Below the pieces are notes generated by a model. The model searched no databases. It was not told the DNA's origin and saw only the letters and a list, made by a program, of their open reading frames with translations. A stretch of 42,141 bases of DNA, from IMG/VR virus record IMGVR_UViG_3300005617_000097, positions 1-42,141 of that record. The stretch is one strand, 5' to 3'. Both the position numbers and the translations under genes were made by a program. The DNA comes from a virus. Numbering within the stretch: position 1 is the stretch's first letter; each line of letters opens with the position of its first letter. This document shows, piece after piece, positions 31,275 to 39,563 of this stretch.

Positions 31275-32554
31275 TAGCTGGCACCTCCGGCGACGACGCA
31301 GGCCCAATCGGGCCGATACGCCAACCACCCGTAGAAGCAATCGAGACGGCTGATCTTCTGGTCCGACTGCGCGTTGTATTGCCTCACGTAACGAGCACTC
31401 CAGCCCGTTTCCGCATCACTCACCATCGCCACGTCGGCGCCCGGCAGGTCGCTGTCGGCGTCGACCATGCCCAACACAAACGCCTCACGGTTGTAGACGA
31501 GGCCCTGACGGGTCGCCGTGGCCGTCCACGTGCCCGAGCCGGTCGTGATCGTCGAGCCCAGCGGAATCAGCGGCGCGTTGTTCACCGGCAGCGCGTCCAC
31601 GTTCGCCAGCGCGTTCGGGATCGGCCCCGACCCGACCGCAATCAGCGGCGGCTGGAACGTGATCGTCGCATCCACGCCCGAGGACGTGACCGCGGCCGTC
31701 ACCGTCAACTGCATCAGCTGGCCCGTGCTGGTGTAGTTCTGCGGGTTGATCTCGTTCACGTTGGCGATGGTGAACTTGTCGCCCACCTGATACGTCGTCG
31801 CGCTCGAGGCGTTGCCGTCCGTGACGATGGTCGTCATGCCGTCCGCGAACGTCGTCTGATTGACCAGCGGCGTGAACGTGGTCGATGAGCCGGTCGTGCG
31901 CTGCATCGTGTTCTGGTCCATATACCACTCGTCAATGCCGAGGCCGTTCTCACCCGACGAGAACTGACCCGTCCGCCAGTTCTTGCCGATGCTGGACGCC
32001 GGATTGAAGACGGTCGAGTTGGACCCGACGAGCGTGGCGCTCATGTTGGGCGAGATGACCGCCACGAGGTTGTCATCCGGCACCGCGACGTTGCGGAGCT
32101 TCGTGACCGCATCCAGATAGGTCTGAATGCTCGTGGGCGTCGTGCCGGGCGTGCCCACCGAATGCGCGACGAGCGGCGTGCAGCGCGTTAGGCCATCGAA
32201 GTCGATGGTGTTGGCGAGCTGGACCGATGCCGGCTTGATGTAGCGCGAGCGGACTTCCTCGACCGAGAACGTCGAATCGAACGTCGACCACGAGATGCCG
32301 ATGTTCGCCTGATCCGTGATGTTGAACCGGACGGTAACGTCGTTGATCCCCTGCTGCTGGAACGCCTGCCCCTTGGTCGTGGCATACCGCTGCGGGAGAC
32401 GCAGGGAGAAGCCCGATCCGACTTTCGCGCCGCCGGCCTTGAAATCAGCCGAATACTTACGCGTGACGTTCGCGCCGAACTTGAGCGAGTTCTGCGCGAT
32501 ACGCGAGACCTCTTTCACCACCCAAGTTGGCGTAACAAATGCGTTGCTTGCCAT
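31274..32554 (-). CDS. Major capsid (coat) protein, P22 gp5-like
   Basis: 426 residues (P22 gp5 is 430). The N-terminus (MASNAFVTPTWVVKEVSRIA, then NSLKFGANVTRKYSADFKAG) matches the start of P22-type coat proteins, and RLPQRYATTKGQAF, QANIGISWSTFD and YRIAGLD-like central parts follow. The family has an HK97 fold with an inserted I-domain. It sits after scaffold and portal in the right order. Confidence 0.8.
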   Translation of the reverse strand: MASNAFVTPTWVVKEVSRIAQNSLKFGANVTRKYSADFKAGGAKVGSGFSLRLPQRYATTKGQAFQQQGINDVTVRFNITDQANIGISWSTFDSTFSVEEVRSRYIKPASVQLANTIDFDGLTRCTPLVAHSVGTPGTTPTSIQTYLDAVTKLRNVAVPDDNLVAVISPNMSATLVGSNSTVFNPASSIGKNWRTGQFSSGENGLGIDEWYMDQNTMQRTTGSSTTFTPLVNQTTFADGMTTIVTDGNASSATTYQVGDKFTIANVNEINPQNYTSTGQLMQLTVTAAVTSSGVDATITFQPPLIAVGSGPIPNALANVDALPVNNAPLIPLGSTITTGSGTWTATATRQGLVYNREAFVLGMVDADSDLPGADVAMVSDAETGWSARYVRQYNAQSDQKISRLDCFYGWLAYRPDWACVVAGGAS

Positions 32555-32568
32555 AGAAACCTACAGTT

Positions 32569-33621
32569 TCAGGCATGCCGAGCCTCCCTCGCTTTGCGCT
32601 CCTGCTCATTCATGGCCGCGATGTATTTCGGCCCGAAAGGCAGGTCGTCAGGCGAGGCGGACCCAGCCGCCATAACCGAAGGTCTCACCGGCTTAATGAG
32701 AGGCTTCGCAGTGGTAGAGACAGGCAGGGTCTCGGGGCCGGAGAGGGCCGATGACACCTGCGCGACGAGACGACCAATTTCACGAGCGGCAGCAATCGAA
32801 TCCGTCATCTTGGCCAACCGATTCGCATCGTCTGGATGCGTCAGCAGGTGATGAAACAGATCCGCGCTGAGAGCGGGGTCGAAGCGAGCTTCTTCCCGCA
32901 AGAGTTCCTGCGCCACCGGGGAATACTCCACCGGGTCTGCATTAAGAAGTTGCTGAAAGTCAGGGTGACGTTCGGCGCCAAGGCTAATCGCGGCTCGCAC
33001 TTGAGAATCGCGCTCTGACTTATGCGCCTGCTCAGCCCTGCGGGCCTGCCGTTCCTCATCACGGGTGTCCGCGATAAAGGCGGCCATTGCCGCCTGATGC
33101 ATGGTGTAGGGGTCTTCGACGCCCGCGTTCACGAAGTCATCGAACTTCGGCGCGTTGGGGAGCGCCTGATACCGCTGCACATCCTGCAGATAGCTGGCTG
33201 ATGGGCTGGGAGCTTGACGTGCGACCGGCTCCGACTCGGCACGGGGCTGTGCGGGCTGGCGCAGCGCCTGAATCTCGGCTTCGCGCTCAGCGGCGATGCG
33301 TCTAGCGTCATCGCGCTCACGTTCGGCCTCTCGCTGCTTGGCGATAGCGACATCGATCTTGGCTTGATGAGACTTGCGCGGATCGCCGCTTCTAGCTGGC
33401 TTCGCAGGTTCAGGCTGCTCGGGCGTCTTCGCCTTGAACTTGCCGTCCTCTTCGCGCTCGATGGTTCCGGCCGACTTGGCGGTCTCGGTTGACGGAGACG
33501 CAGGGTCCGCCTCGGGATCATCGGGCGTATCGAACCCCGCAGCGACACGGATATTCTCGGCCGTATCGTTGGCCGTGACCGTCACTCGCCCTTCTGTCAC
33601 TGACGTGATCGGTTCACTCAC
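32569..33621 (-). CDS. Scaffolding protein (350 aa)
   Basis: The GTG overlaps the upstream stop (GTGA). Acidic N-terminus (DDPEADPASPSTETAKSAGT), long helical middle (KIDVAIAKQREAERERDDAR, RIAAEREAEIQALRQ), and a helical C-terminus rich in basic residues (MNEQERKAREARHA), the usual coat-contact end of P22-like scaffolds. Position between portal and coat fits. Confidence 0.7.
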   Translation of the reverse strand: MSEPITSVTEGRVTVTANDTAENIRVAAGFDTPDDPEADPASPSTETAKSAGTIEREEDGKFKAKTPEQPEPAKPARSGDPRKSHQAKIDVAIAKQREAERERDDARRIAAEREAEIQALRQPAQPRAESEPVARQAPSPSASYLQDVQRYQALPNAPKFDDFVNAGVEDPYTMHQAAMAAFIADTRDEERQARRAEQAHKSERDSQVRAAISLGAERHPDFQQLLNADPVEYSPVAQELLREEARFDPALSADLFHHLLTHPDDANRLAKMTDSIAAAREIGRLVAQVSSALSGPETLPVSTTAKPLIKPVRPSVMAAGSASPDDLPFGPKYIAAMNEQERKAREARHA

Positions 33622-33887
33622 GATTGGCCCCTATTGTGCGGCTGCAGGGTGCGCCTGTCAAGACGACGGATCATCGTCCCATCCCACTGATACAGCGTAT
33701 GCAGGTCGGCTGACGCATACCGGCCCGGCTTGGCGCTGTGGTCGCTCATCACAATCTCGCCTGACTCGTCCGTCTCGATGCGACGGTCGAGCATCGCTAA
33801 GGCGTATCGCTGAAGCAGGGGCGGCGGCTCGGGATTCGGTCGCACACCAGTGAGGCCAGCTATACGACGGCGCCGCGCTTCACCCAT
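33618..33887 (-). CDS. Small hypothetical protein between portal and scaffold (89 aa)
   Basis: The ATG overlaps the portal stop (TAATG). Arg-rich N-terminus (EARRRRIAGLTG), then a beta-rich half (ESGEIVMSDHSAKPGRYASA). No family recognised. Confidence 0.55.
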   Translation of the reverse strand: MGEARRRRIAGLTGVRPNPEPPPLLQRYALAMLDRRIETDESGEIVMSDHSAKPGRYASADLHTLYQWDGTMIRRLDRRTLQPHNRGQS

Positions 33888-36223
33888 TACTCGGCCACCT
33901 GCCTGTTCGGGTCAACAGGCGGAGGAACGGTCGCCATCGCCGCTTGCTGCCCGTGCTCCACGTCCTGGAGTTCCCGTGCCTGCTGATGGCCTTGATCGCC
34001 TTGCTCGAGCGTGTTCGCCTGATCCACTTGGCCCTGCTGCAGCGCCTGTTGATGGGCCATTTGCGCCATTTGGCGCTCGTGGAGCTGCTCACGTGTCAAG
34101 ATGTCGTGCTCGTGGCCCTGCACGCCCAACCGCTCCCGTTCTTCGAGGAACAGCGTCAGCCGGTCGACCTTCGCGCCGAGTTCGGCCACGGCCAGCGCGG
34201 TTTCAGACTGAATCTGGGCAATCTGCAGCCGGGTCTGATCGGCGGACTGTTGCGTGGCGGCCTTCACCTGCGCGTCGTGCTGCGCCTTGCCGACCTGAAC
34301 CTGCGCGTTCATCTCCGCGATCTTGATCTTGGCCTGATTGTCGTCGGCCATCTGCTGGGCTTCCTGAAGCGCCTGTTTAAGTTGGGCCAACTGCGCCTGC
34401 ATCGCCGCGGGATCTTGCTCCCCATCGACCCCGGGAGGCTTAATCCGGGCCGCAATCGCATCGGCCTGGGGGATGTCCATCGACTCGACCCACAAATCCG
34501 CGAACCGTGGCACGAGTTCCGGGGCCGCCTGCGCGAGGGCGTTCATGCCGGCAAATGTCTCCGCCTTGAGCGTCTGCGGCGACTTCCCGACGTTCACAAT
34601 CACGCCGTATTGGCCCTCGGCCAGCATGTGCGCCGTAATCGGCTGCTGCGTCTGTTGGGCTTGCGCCGCGGCCGGGCTCCCGGGAGGCGCAGGCACGGGC
34701 TGCTTGTCGTGCCCCTGCACAAACGGCTGATTGAGCATCACGAAGTCTTCGGTATCGTCCTTGCCGATGATGCGCTCAACGCGGCCTGGACGGTCGTAGA
34801 CCGCTGGGAGCAGGTCCACGACGACAATGCCGGTCTGACGAATCGCACGCGCATGATGCGTGAGCCAGCCGGACGTGCCCTGCTGCGAGGCGTTCTTCAG
34901 TTCCTCGATGGCCTTCCCGCTGCGGTCATTCGGGTTGACATGGCCCAATGCGGCATCCGGGACGCCCGTGGTCGACCGGATGAAGTTCGTAAACAACGAA
35001 ATCATCTCGGCAAACGCCTGAATGGCCGGTTCATCGTTGTTCCGAGATGGTGGAGGGAGCAATTGCGGCCCCGTCGCGGCCGTCATGGCGTTGTATTCGA
35101 GGAAGGGGAAGTTGCGCGTGTTGGCTTGGTTCCACCACGCCTCGTAGCCTTGGAGTTGCCCAGCCACAGCCAACCACGGAGAGGCTGACGCCAGCCCAAT
35201 CTTCTCGGCCGCGGAACTCACCATGTAGTTCAGCATCCGGCACGGGCTCATCGCCGGCTGCACCATGCCCTCGATGAAGATTTCCCCGCCGACGTTGTAT
35301 TTGTTGCCCGTGCCCTCGATGATCGGGATGAAATGGCCGTCCCACTCCTGGGGCTCATCCAGCCACTCGATGCCGTTCATCTTCGCCCACTTGATCGTGC
35401 GGACATCGACCTCACGCCCGTCAGGCGTCTTGGACTTCTGGTAGGTCGCATACCAGTATTCCGCGATGCGATACGTCTTCCCCGCTTCGCCCTCGATGAC
35501 CCAATGCTTCCGGTCATCGCCCAGCCCCTCGACAATCTCGCTATCTGAGGCGTTCGCCAGCTTCGACGCGCCAAACTCCCGCTTGTAGTCGGCTTCCATC
35601 AGGTCCGCCGTCACAAAGCAGTAATCCGGCTCCCAGAATCCGCCATTCGGTTGCCACTTTGGCAAGGGGTCGCGGTAGACCGAGAAGCCATTCTCGATCG
35701 GCTCGATGCGGATGACCTGATCCAGCCCAGCCCGCTCGTTGGCGTAGGCTTTATTGACGCGCCAGTAGCCACGCCCACAGCCCACCATGCGCTGAAAACC
35801 CCACGAATACACATCATCCGCGTGGCTGTCCGTCTGGATGGCCCGCACGAGGCCCGCAATCACTTCCGCGGTGTCTTTATTCGCCTTGCCGTCTCGGGGC
35901 GTGATGGTGATGGCTAAGTCGGCGTCATGCTCCTGATTGACCACCTGTGCGATAGGCTGATCCAGCGTCCGCATCGTGAGCATCGGACGCGCAGGCACGG
36001 CAGGGGAACCGCTGGAGGCATTCGCGGGCAAGCCTGCACGAGCGAGCTTGGCGTCCTCGGTCCACTGGTCGCCGGCCTGAAACCGTAAGGCTTCCAGTTC
36101 ACGCGCCCGCTGGTCGTGCTCCGTCTCGGCAATGAACTTGAACTGCGCGAGCGCGGTCGCGTGGAGGTCGGAAAGGGCTTTCTTCGCGTCGTTAGCCACA
36201 GGCGTGCGTGAGTTTACCACCAT
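33887..36223 (-). CDS. Portal protein, P22 gp1-like (778 aa)
   Basis: 778 residues (P22 gp1 is 725). The start ATG lies in the last codons of terminase (overlap 36214-36223). Features: EALRFQAGDQWTEDAKLARA, a central GKANKDTAEVIAGLVRAIQT helix, YSWGFQRMVGCGRGYWRVNK, and a very long Gln-rich C-terminal helix (residues about 600-760), the portal barrel typical of P22-like portals. It is the packaging channel and attachment point of the gp4/gp10-type hub. Confidence 0.8.
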   Translation of the reverse strand: MVVNSRTPVANDAKKALSDLHATALAQFKFIAETEHDQRARELEALRFQAGDQWTEDAKLARAGLPANASSGSPAVPARPMLTMRTLDQPIAQVVNQEHDADLAITITPRDGKANKDTAEVIAGLVRAIQTDSHADDVYSWGFQRMVGCGRGYWRVNKAYANERAGLDQVIRIEPIENGFSVYRDPLPKWQPNGGFWEPDYCFVTADLMEADYKREFGASKLANASDSEIVEGLGDDRKHWVIEGEAGKTYRIAEYWYATYQKSKTPDGREVDVRTIKWAKMNGIEWLDEPQEWDGHFIPIIEGTGNKYNVGGEIFIEGMVQPAMSPCRMLNYMVSSAAEKIGLASASPWLAVAGQLQGYEAWWNQANTRNFPFLEYNAMTAATGPQLLPPPSRNNDEPAIQAFAEMISLFTNFIRSTTGVPDAALGHVNPNDRSGKAIEELKNASQQGTSGWLTHHARAIRQTGIVVVDLLPAVYDRPGRVERIIGKDDTEDFVMLNQPFVQGHDKQPVPAPPGSPAAAQAQQTQQPITAHMLAEGQYGVIVNVGKSPQTLKAETFAGMNALAQAAPELVPRFADLWVESMDIPQADAIAARIKPPGVDGEQDPAAMQAQLAQLKQALQEAQQMADDNQAKIKIAEMNAQVQVGKAQHDAQVKAATQQSADQTRLQIAQIQSETALAVAELGAKVDRLTLFLEERERLGVQGHEHDILTREQLHERQMAQMAHQQALQQGQVDQANTLEQGDQGHQQARELQDVEHGQQAAMATVPPPVDPNRQVAE

Positions 36224-37500
36224 TGTCCAGTGATGGCAGGAGGCGCATTACCCTGGCGCCGTTCAACCGGCACCTGCTGACTGACCGCCAGATACCGAAA
36301 AGCGTCCGCGCAATGACTCGACCAGTCATGGACGGGAACGGCCTTGAACTCGTTGATCCGCGAGTTGTAGTCGCGCCGATAGTGCTGTAGCGCCTCACGG
36401 CCCTTGCGTGTCTTGACCTCATCGAACCAACACCGCGGGAACAACATCCGGGCCGCATGGATGCCGTCTTCCAAGGGCACGTTGGGCACAACTTGAAAGC
36501 GAATCCCAAGACTGGCCGCAGCTTCAAGCCTTGACCGGCCAGAGGCAAACTCCGTGACCTGGATGTCGTGCGGCGCCCAATGCGTGCCGTAGCTGTAGCC
36601 GCGTTCTTTGATGACCTGGACGTAATGCGGCAGCCCCACGCCAGAGGATTCATAGTAGTCAATCAACCGGACTTCGCCTGAGCGCACGGACTGTGCGAAC
36701 CAAATCGCTGTCTGGTCGCCCACACCCAAGTCCCAATAGGTGTCAACCGGGAGAATCGGATCGACCGGCACGCGGGTAACGCGCTGGTCGGTGATGGTCT
36801 GCTGCAGCTCGGCCGCGTAAATGGCACCCTTCACGGACGCCTCAAAGCTACACTCAAACTCCTGCTGATACTCATCGGCCGTCATGATGGACCGAGCCGA
36901 CTGCAGATAGCCAGGATCAAGCAGCCCGGTCGCACTCGCCTTGTATTCGGCAAACCACCAATCGGGGTCACCGGCTTCCATGCGGACTTTGGCGTCTCGA
37001 GCGATGTCGTAAAACTGATTCTTACCGTTGGGCGTGCCCATGAACAGGCCCCAGCCGCCACGGTCCACGAGGGTCGGCCCAATGACCTCGGTAAACGTCT
37101 TGGGCGGGTGCATCCCGTATTCGTCGAGCGCCACGCCATCAAAGTAAAGCCCACGCAGGCTGTCGGGATTGTCGGCGCCATAGAGCCGCACTTGCCCTTC
37201 GTTCGGGTAGTCAATCCGCAGCTCGGACTGATTGACCGCCACGTCAGGGATGACCCGGCTGTAGTGCTGGGCGTAGTCCCAACAGACGGCCTTCGATTGC
37301 GTGTAGGTCGGGCCGATGTAGCCGAAGCGCGGGCGGGGCTTCGTGGTCGTCAGGGCGCCGCGGATGAGGTGGTTGACCCCCAGCACCGTCTTGCCAAAGC
37401 GCCGATGGCAGACGATGACGCAGAATCGATGCTTCCTGAGCGCCTGATGGACTTCGCGCTGGAGAATACGCGGGCTGTAGTCGATGACAACTTCCGGCAC
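36214..37500 (-). CDS. terL: Terminase large subunit (ATPase and nuclease)
   Basis: From the GTG at 37500, which follows GGAAGGA and overlaps the small-subunit stop (TAGTG), the protein is 428 residues. Walker A CHRRFGKT (31-38), Walker B FDGVALDEYG (D126/E127), a GTPNGKNQF coupling motif, then nuclease acids in TYWDLGVGDQTAIWF and DAFRYLA near the end. It drives headful DNA packaging through the portal encoded next. Confidence 0.9.
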   Translation of the reverse strand: MPEVVIDYSPRILQREVHQALRKHRFCVIVCHRRFGKTVLGVNHLIRGALTTTKPRPRFGYIGPTYTQSKAVCWDYAQHYSRVIPDVAVNQSELRIDYPNEGQVRLYGADNPDSLRGLYFDGVALDEYGMHPPKTFTEVIGPTLVDRGGWGLFMGTPNGKNQFYDIARDAKVRMEAGDPDWWFAEYKASATGLLDPGYLQSARSIMTADEYQQEFECSFEASVKGAIYAAELQQTITDQRVTRVPVDPILPVDTYWDLGVGDQTAIWFAQSVRSGEVRLIDYYESSGVGLPHYVQVIKERGYSYGTHWAPHDIQVTEFASGRSRLEAAASLGIRFQVVPNVPLEDGIHAARMLFPRCWFDEVKTRKGREALQHYRRDYNSRINEFKAVPVHDWSSHCADAFRYLAVSQQVPVERRQGNAPPAITGQWW

Positions 37501-37895
37501 TAGTCCTTCCACCGGACCACCAGCGGGCCGCCGTCTTTGCCGGTCAGTTCGACGTGATCCGCGGGCTTGTCCATATAACGGTTCAGAATGTCGGTGAACG
37601 CCTGGACGCTAGGGTCCTTCTCCCACACCTCCACCACGAGCCGGTCACTGTCATCGCCTGATAGGAGCTTTTCGGCTTCGTCTGCGGTGAGCTTCTCAAA
37701 CTTGCCAGTCCGCTTGTCCCGAGCCACGAGGTATTGGAGGCCCTTGGCGTGCTTCAGTTGGGCATCGAGCAGGGACTCCATGTGCTGGTCAACGATGCGC
37801 CTGAACGCCTCTCGGGCCTCGGCCTTCGCCCGTGTGGGGGCGTAGACGGTGCCCTTCTTAGGACCAGAGTTCGCCCGTGCCCCGCCTCTAGGCAT
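37500..37895 (-). CDS. terS: Terminase small subunit
   Basis: 131 residues from the ATG at 37895 (MPRGGARANSGPKKGTVYAP, a typical phage TerS opening). The centre is helical (TRAKAEAREAFRRIVDQHME) and the C-terminus (MDKPADHVELTGKDGGPLVV) matches the usual TerS tail that contacts the large subunit. A TTG at 37910 would add five residues. There is no ribosome-binding site before the ATG, only a 9-bp tandem repeat. Confidence 0.75.
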   Translation of the reverse strand: MPRGGARANSGPKKGTVYAPTRAKAEAREAFRRIVDQHMESLLDAQLKHAKGLQYLVARDKRTGKFEKLTADEAEKLLSGDDSDRLVVEVWEKDPSVQAFTDILNRYMDKPADHVELTGKDGGPLVVRWKD

Positions 37896-37913
37896 GTTCA
37901 AACAGTTCAAACA
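37896..37913. repeat. 9-bp tandem repeat between homing nuclease and terS
   Basis: GTTCAAACA occurs twice in direct tandem (37896-37904, 37905-37913). It contains the stop of the HNH homing gene and sits directly before the terS start. It may be an insertion scar, the homing target, or part of a packaging site. Confidence 0.8.
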
Positions 37914-38344
37914 TGGCGATCACTGAAATCACGATTCTTAATAAGGCCGCCCTTATGCCCGAGCGTGTAGATGCGATGCCGCTGGTTTTTCGAGGCCGTG
38001 GTCCATTCTAGATTGTCAGCCCGATTGTCTAACTTATTTCCGTTCAGGTGGTTAACCTGAAGGTCAGGTGCAGCGCCAGGCACGAAAGCATGAGCCACGA
38101 GCCGATGCACCAACACGCGCATATCTGGGCGGTTGAATCCACGCTGGCGCAAAAGAACCTGCTGATAACCGCCTGTGGTGACATACCCAGGCATGAAGCG
38201 GCCAGCAAACGATCTAACAGTCTCCCCACCCCAACGATTACCCTGCGTCCGATTCCCAGAGAGCGATCGAACGCGGCCGAGGTTGCTCACCTCGTATCCA
38301 ACCACGTTTGGAATCGGCTGCCAATATTCAGGGCTGAGGGCCAC
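37907..38344 (-). CDS. NUMOD4/HNH homing endonuclease (145 aa)
   Basis: NUMOD4 N-terminus EYWQPIPNVVGYEVSNLGRV and RSL, then HRLVAHAFVPGAAPDLQVNH, LNGNKLDNRADNLEWTTASK, NQRHRIYTLGHKGG, the HNH_3 pattern of phage homing nucleases. The GTG at 38344 has TAAACT 7 nt upstream and no ribosome-binding site; a TTG at 38365 directly after the previous stop is an alternative. Placed before terS, a common homing location. Confidence 0.8.
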   Translation of the reverse strand: MALSPEYWQPIPNVVGYEVSNLGRVRSLSGNRTQGNRWGGETVRSFAGRFMPGYVTTGGYQQVLLRQRGFNRPDMRVLVHRLVAHAFVPGAAPDLQVNHLNGNKLDNRADNLEWTTASKNQRHRIYTLGHKGGLIKNRDFSDRHV

Positions 38345-38365
38345 AGGGGAGAGTTTAGCCCACAA

Positions 38366-38710
38366 CTAACGGGGCGCACCGCAGGATTGGCAGTGGACAG
38401 ACTCGGAATGCGGCACGTGGCAATACGCGCAGCGGCCTTGACTAGCGTAGCGACGACCTGTCAGACGTTCGGCTAGTCGTCTCGCCATCTCAGTTGCGTC
38501 ATCGACAGTGTTCACGGGCATCCACGCATCTGGCGCGTCAATAACCGCTGGCGGATTACCCTTCCACTCTTCCAACTGCACGCGCTCATAGGCGTAGCGA
38601 CCCATTGCCGACTGAAGTTCAATGGGTCGCTTCCATGACGGGTTCAACTGCAACACGCATCGCGCTGTCTCTTTGGCGACGAACTGAGGCGTGATGAAGA
38701 CGTTCGCCAC
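38366..38710 (-). CDS. Hypothetical protein with C-terminal zinc ribbon (114 aa)
   Basis: The GTG at 38710 follows AGGAAGG. The centre (PSWKRPIELQSAMGRYAYER, VQLEEWKGNPPAVIDAPDAW) has no known match; the end is a CAYCHVPHS...CQSCG zinc ribbon. It is encoded before the homing gene and terS, and may be a regulator or packaging accessory. Function unknown. Confidence 0.55.
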   Translation of the reverse strand: MANVFITPQFVAKETARCVLQLNPSWKRPIELQSAMGRYAYERVQLEEWKGNPPAVIDAPDAWMPVNTVDDATEMARRLAERLTGRRYASQGRCAYCHVPHSESVHCQSCGAPR

Positions 38711-38714
38711 AGCC

Positions 38715-38837
38715 CTAGCCCTTCCTGAGCAGCCGCAGTTGGAGTTCATCCACTACGTCGAAGCCTTGGGAGAGGAGGCCCCACAGTTGGAACTCGGTCA
38801 GGGCTGTCAAATTAATGACATGAATAGGTTTCAGCAT
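38715..38837 (-). CDS. Very small hypothetical protein (40 aa)
   Basis: The frame MLKPIHVINLTALTEFQLWG, LLSQGFDVVDELQLRLLRKG runs from the ATG at 38837 to a TAG at 38717-38715, 4 nt before the next start. No clear ribosome-binding site; coupling to the upstream stop is likely. Possibly a small regulator. Confidence 0.45.
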   Translation of the reverse strand: MLKPIHVINLTALTEFQLWGLLSQGFDVVDELQLRLLRKG

Positions 38838-38839
38838 GG

Positions 38840-39034
38840 CTAGTCCAGCGGGGCGATACCGAGGGCGCGGAGAAACGCAGCATCAAACGCGGCGGCTCGC
38901 TCAGCGGCCGGATCAGGATTCACGATATACACAGCGTTCGTGATGGTGAACGTGTCGCCGGGCCTGAGAATAAGGCCGCTATTTGATGCGGCCTCACACC
39001 ACCCTGTCCAATCAATCGGCAGTTCGTCGCCCAT
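38840..39034 (-). CDS. Small hypothetical protein (64 aa)
   Basis: The ATG overlaps the stop of the ribbon-helix-helix gene (TAATG). The sequence (WTGWCEAASNSGLILRPGDT, FTITNAVYIVNPDPAAERAA) is compact, with no family recognised. Confidence 0.5.
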   Translation of the reverse strand: MGDELPIDWTGWCEAASNSGLILRPGDTFTITNAVYIVNPDPAAERAAAFDAAFLRALGIAPLD

Positions 39035-39222
39035 TAGCTCGCCAGTCCCTTCTCGCGCAGGTAGTCGGACAAGCTCAGGCCGGCGTCTTTGGCTTTTTGG
39101 TCGAGTGCCCGACGCTCAGCCGGGCGGACGCGAAACTTGACGAACTCGCCCAGGCGCTTCGCTGGGGCCAGTGTGGGCCGTCCCATTTTGCGTGGCTTCG
39201 TGCCGTTGCCCTTCCCTGTCAT
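39034..39222 (-). CDS. Ribbon-helix-helix DNA-binding regulator (62 aa)
   Basis: From the ATG at 39222: basic start (TGKGNGTKPRKMGRPTLAPA), then a beta strand (EFVKFRVRPAERRALDQKAK) and two helices (DAGLSLSDYLREKGLAS), an Arc/MetJ-like ribbon-helix-helix or MobC-like arrangement. It is the first leftward gene, divergent from the rightward operon, so it may control the switch. No ribosome-binding site; TATCCT lies 6 nt before the ATG. Confidence 0.6.
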   Translation of the reverse strand: MTGKGNGTKPRKMGRPTLAPAKRLGEFVKFRVRPAERRALDQKAKDAGLSLSDYLREKGLAS

Positions 39223-39354
39223 AGGTGTAGGATAACACAACCTGAGGCACAAGTGTGGACCTGAAAATAAATCGCACTTTGCGCTTGACTTGCTGTGTCC
39301 ACGGCTGTATTCTCCCTTCATCGCGTCGGGCATCCCGGCCGAGAGGAGCGCAAT
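39223..39354. promoter_or_regulatory. Divergent control region between leftward and rightward operons
   Basis: 132 bp between the ribbon-helix-helix gene (minus) and the first rightward gene. On the minus strand TATCCT (39234-39229) lies 6 nt before the ATG. An inverted pair GTGGAC (39255-39260) and GTCCAC (39297-39302) and an imperfect palindrome CACAAGTGTG (39248-39257) could be operators. Rightward promoter at 39285-39313. Confidence 0.55.
39285..39313 (+). promoter_or_regulatory. Rightward promoter, TTGACT-N17-TATTCT
   Basis: -35 TTGACT (39285-39290), 17-nt spacer, -10 TATTCT (39308-39313). A start near 39320 leaves a ~35-nt leader with GAGAGGAG before the ATG at 39355. The GTCCAC arm of the inverted repeat lies inside the spacer, so a repressor bound there would block the promoter. 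Confidence 0.7.
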
Positions 39355-39435
39355 ATGGTGGTTTACTTCTTCGTGTTATATGCCGCATTTGTGCTGATGG
39401 CCTTCTCGGCATTCATTGAGGAGCGCACGCGATGA
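39355..39435 (+). CDS. Tiny membrane protein (26 aa)
   Basis: MVVYFFVLYAAFVLMAFSAF, then IEERTR and TGA. One hydrophobic helix with a charged C-terminus, preceded by GAGAGGAG. First gene of the rightward unit. Its stop overlaps the next start (ATGA). Confidence 0.6.
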   Translation: MVVYFFVLYAAFVLMAFSAFIEERTR

Positions 39436-39563
39436 TCGTCTACGCCCTAGCCGTTGGCGCGGTCGCGGCCCTGTGGGTCGTGTATCGCGCCGAACGGCGA
39501 CGACGCGCCCTCCACAAGCTCGACGAGACGTTCACTCCTTATCGGGAATGGACGGATCTGTGA
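39432..39563 (+). CDS. Small single-pass membrane protein (43 aa)
   Basis: MIVYALAVGAVAALWVVYRA, then ERRRRALHKLDETFTPYREW and TDL. An N-terminal helix with a basic cytoplasmic tail. The ATG overlaps the previous stop (ATGA); its TGA overlaps the next ATG (TGATG). Confidence 0.6.
   Translation: MIVYALAVGAVAALWVVYRAERRRRALHKLDETFTPYREWTDL

Noticed and set aside
33944-35188. 414-residue plus-strand open frame opposite the portal
   Set aside because: Antisense of a portal gene with family motifs; its composition (Leu/Arg/His-rich) is the reverse-strand image of Gln/Ala codons.
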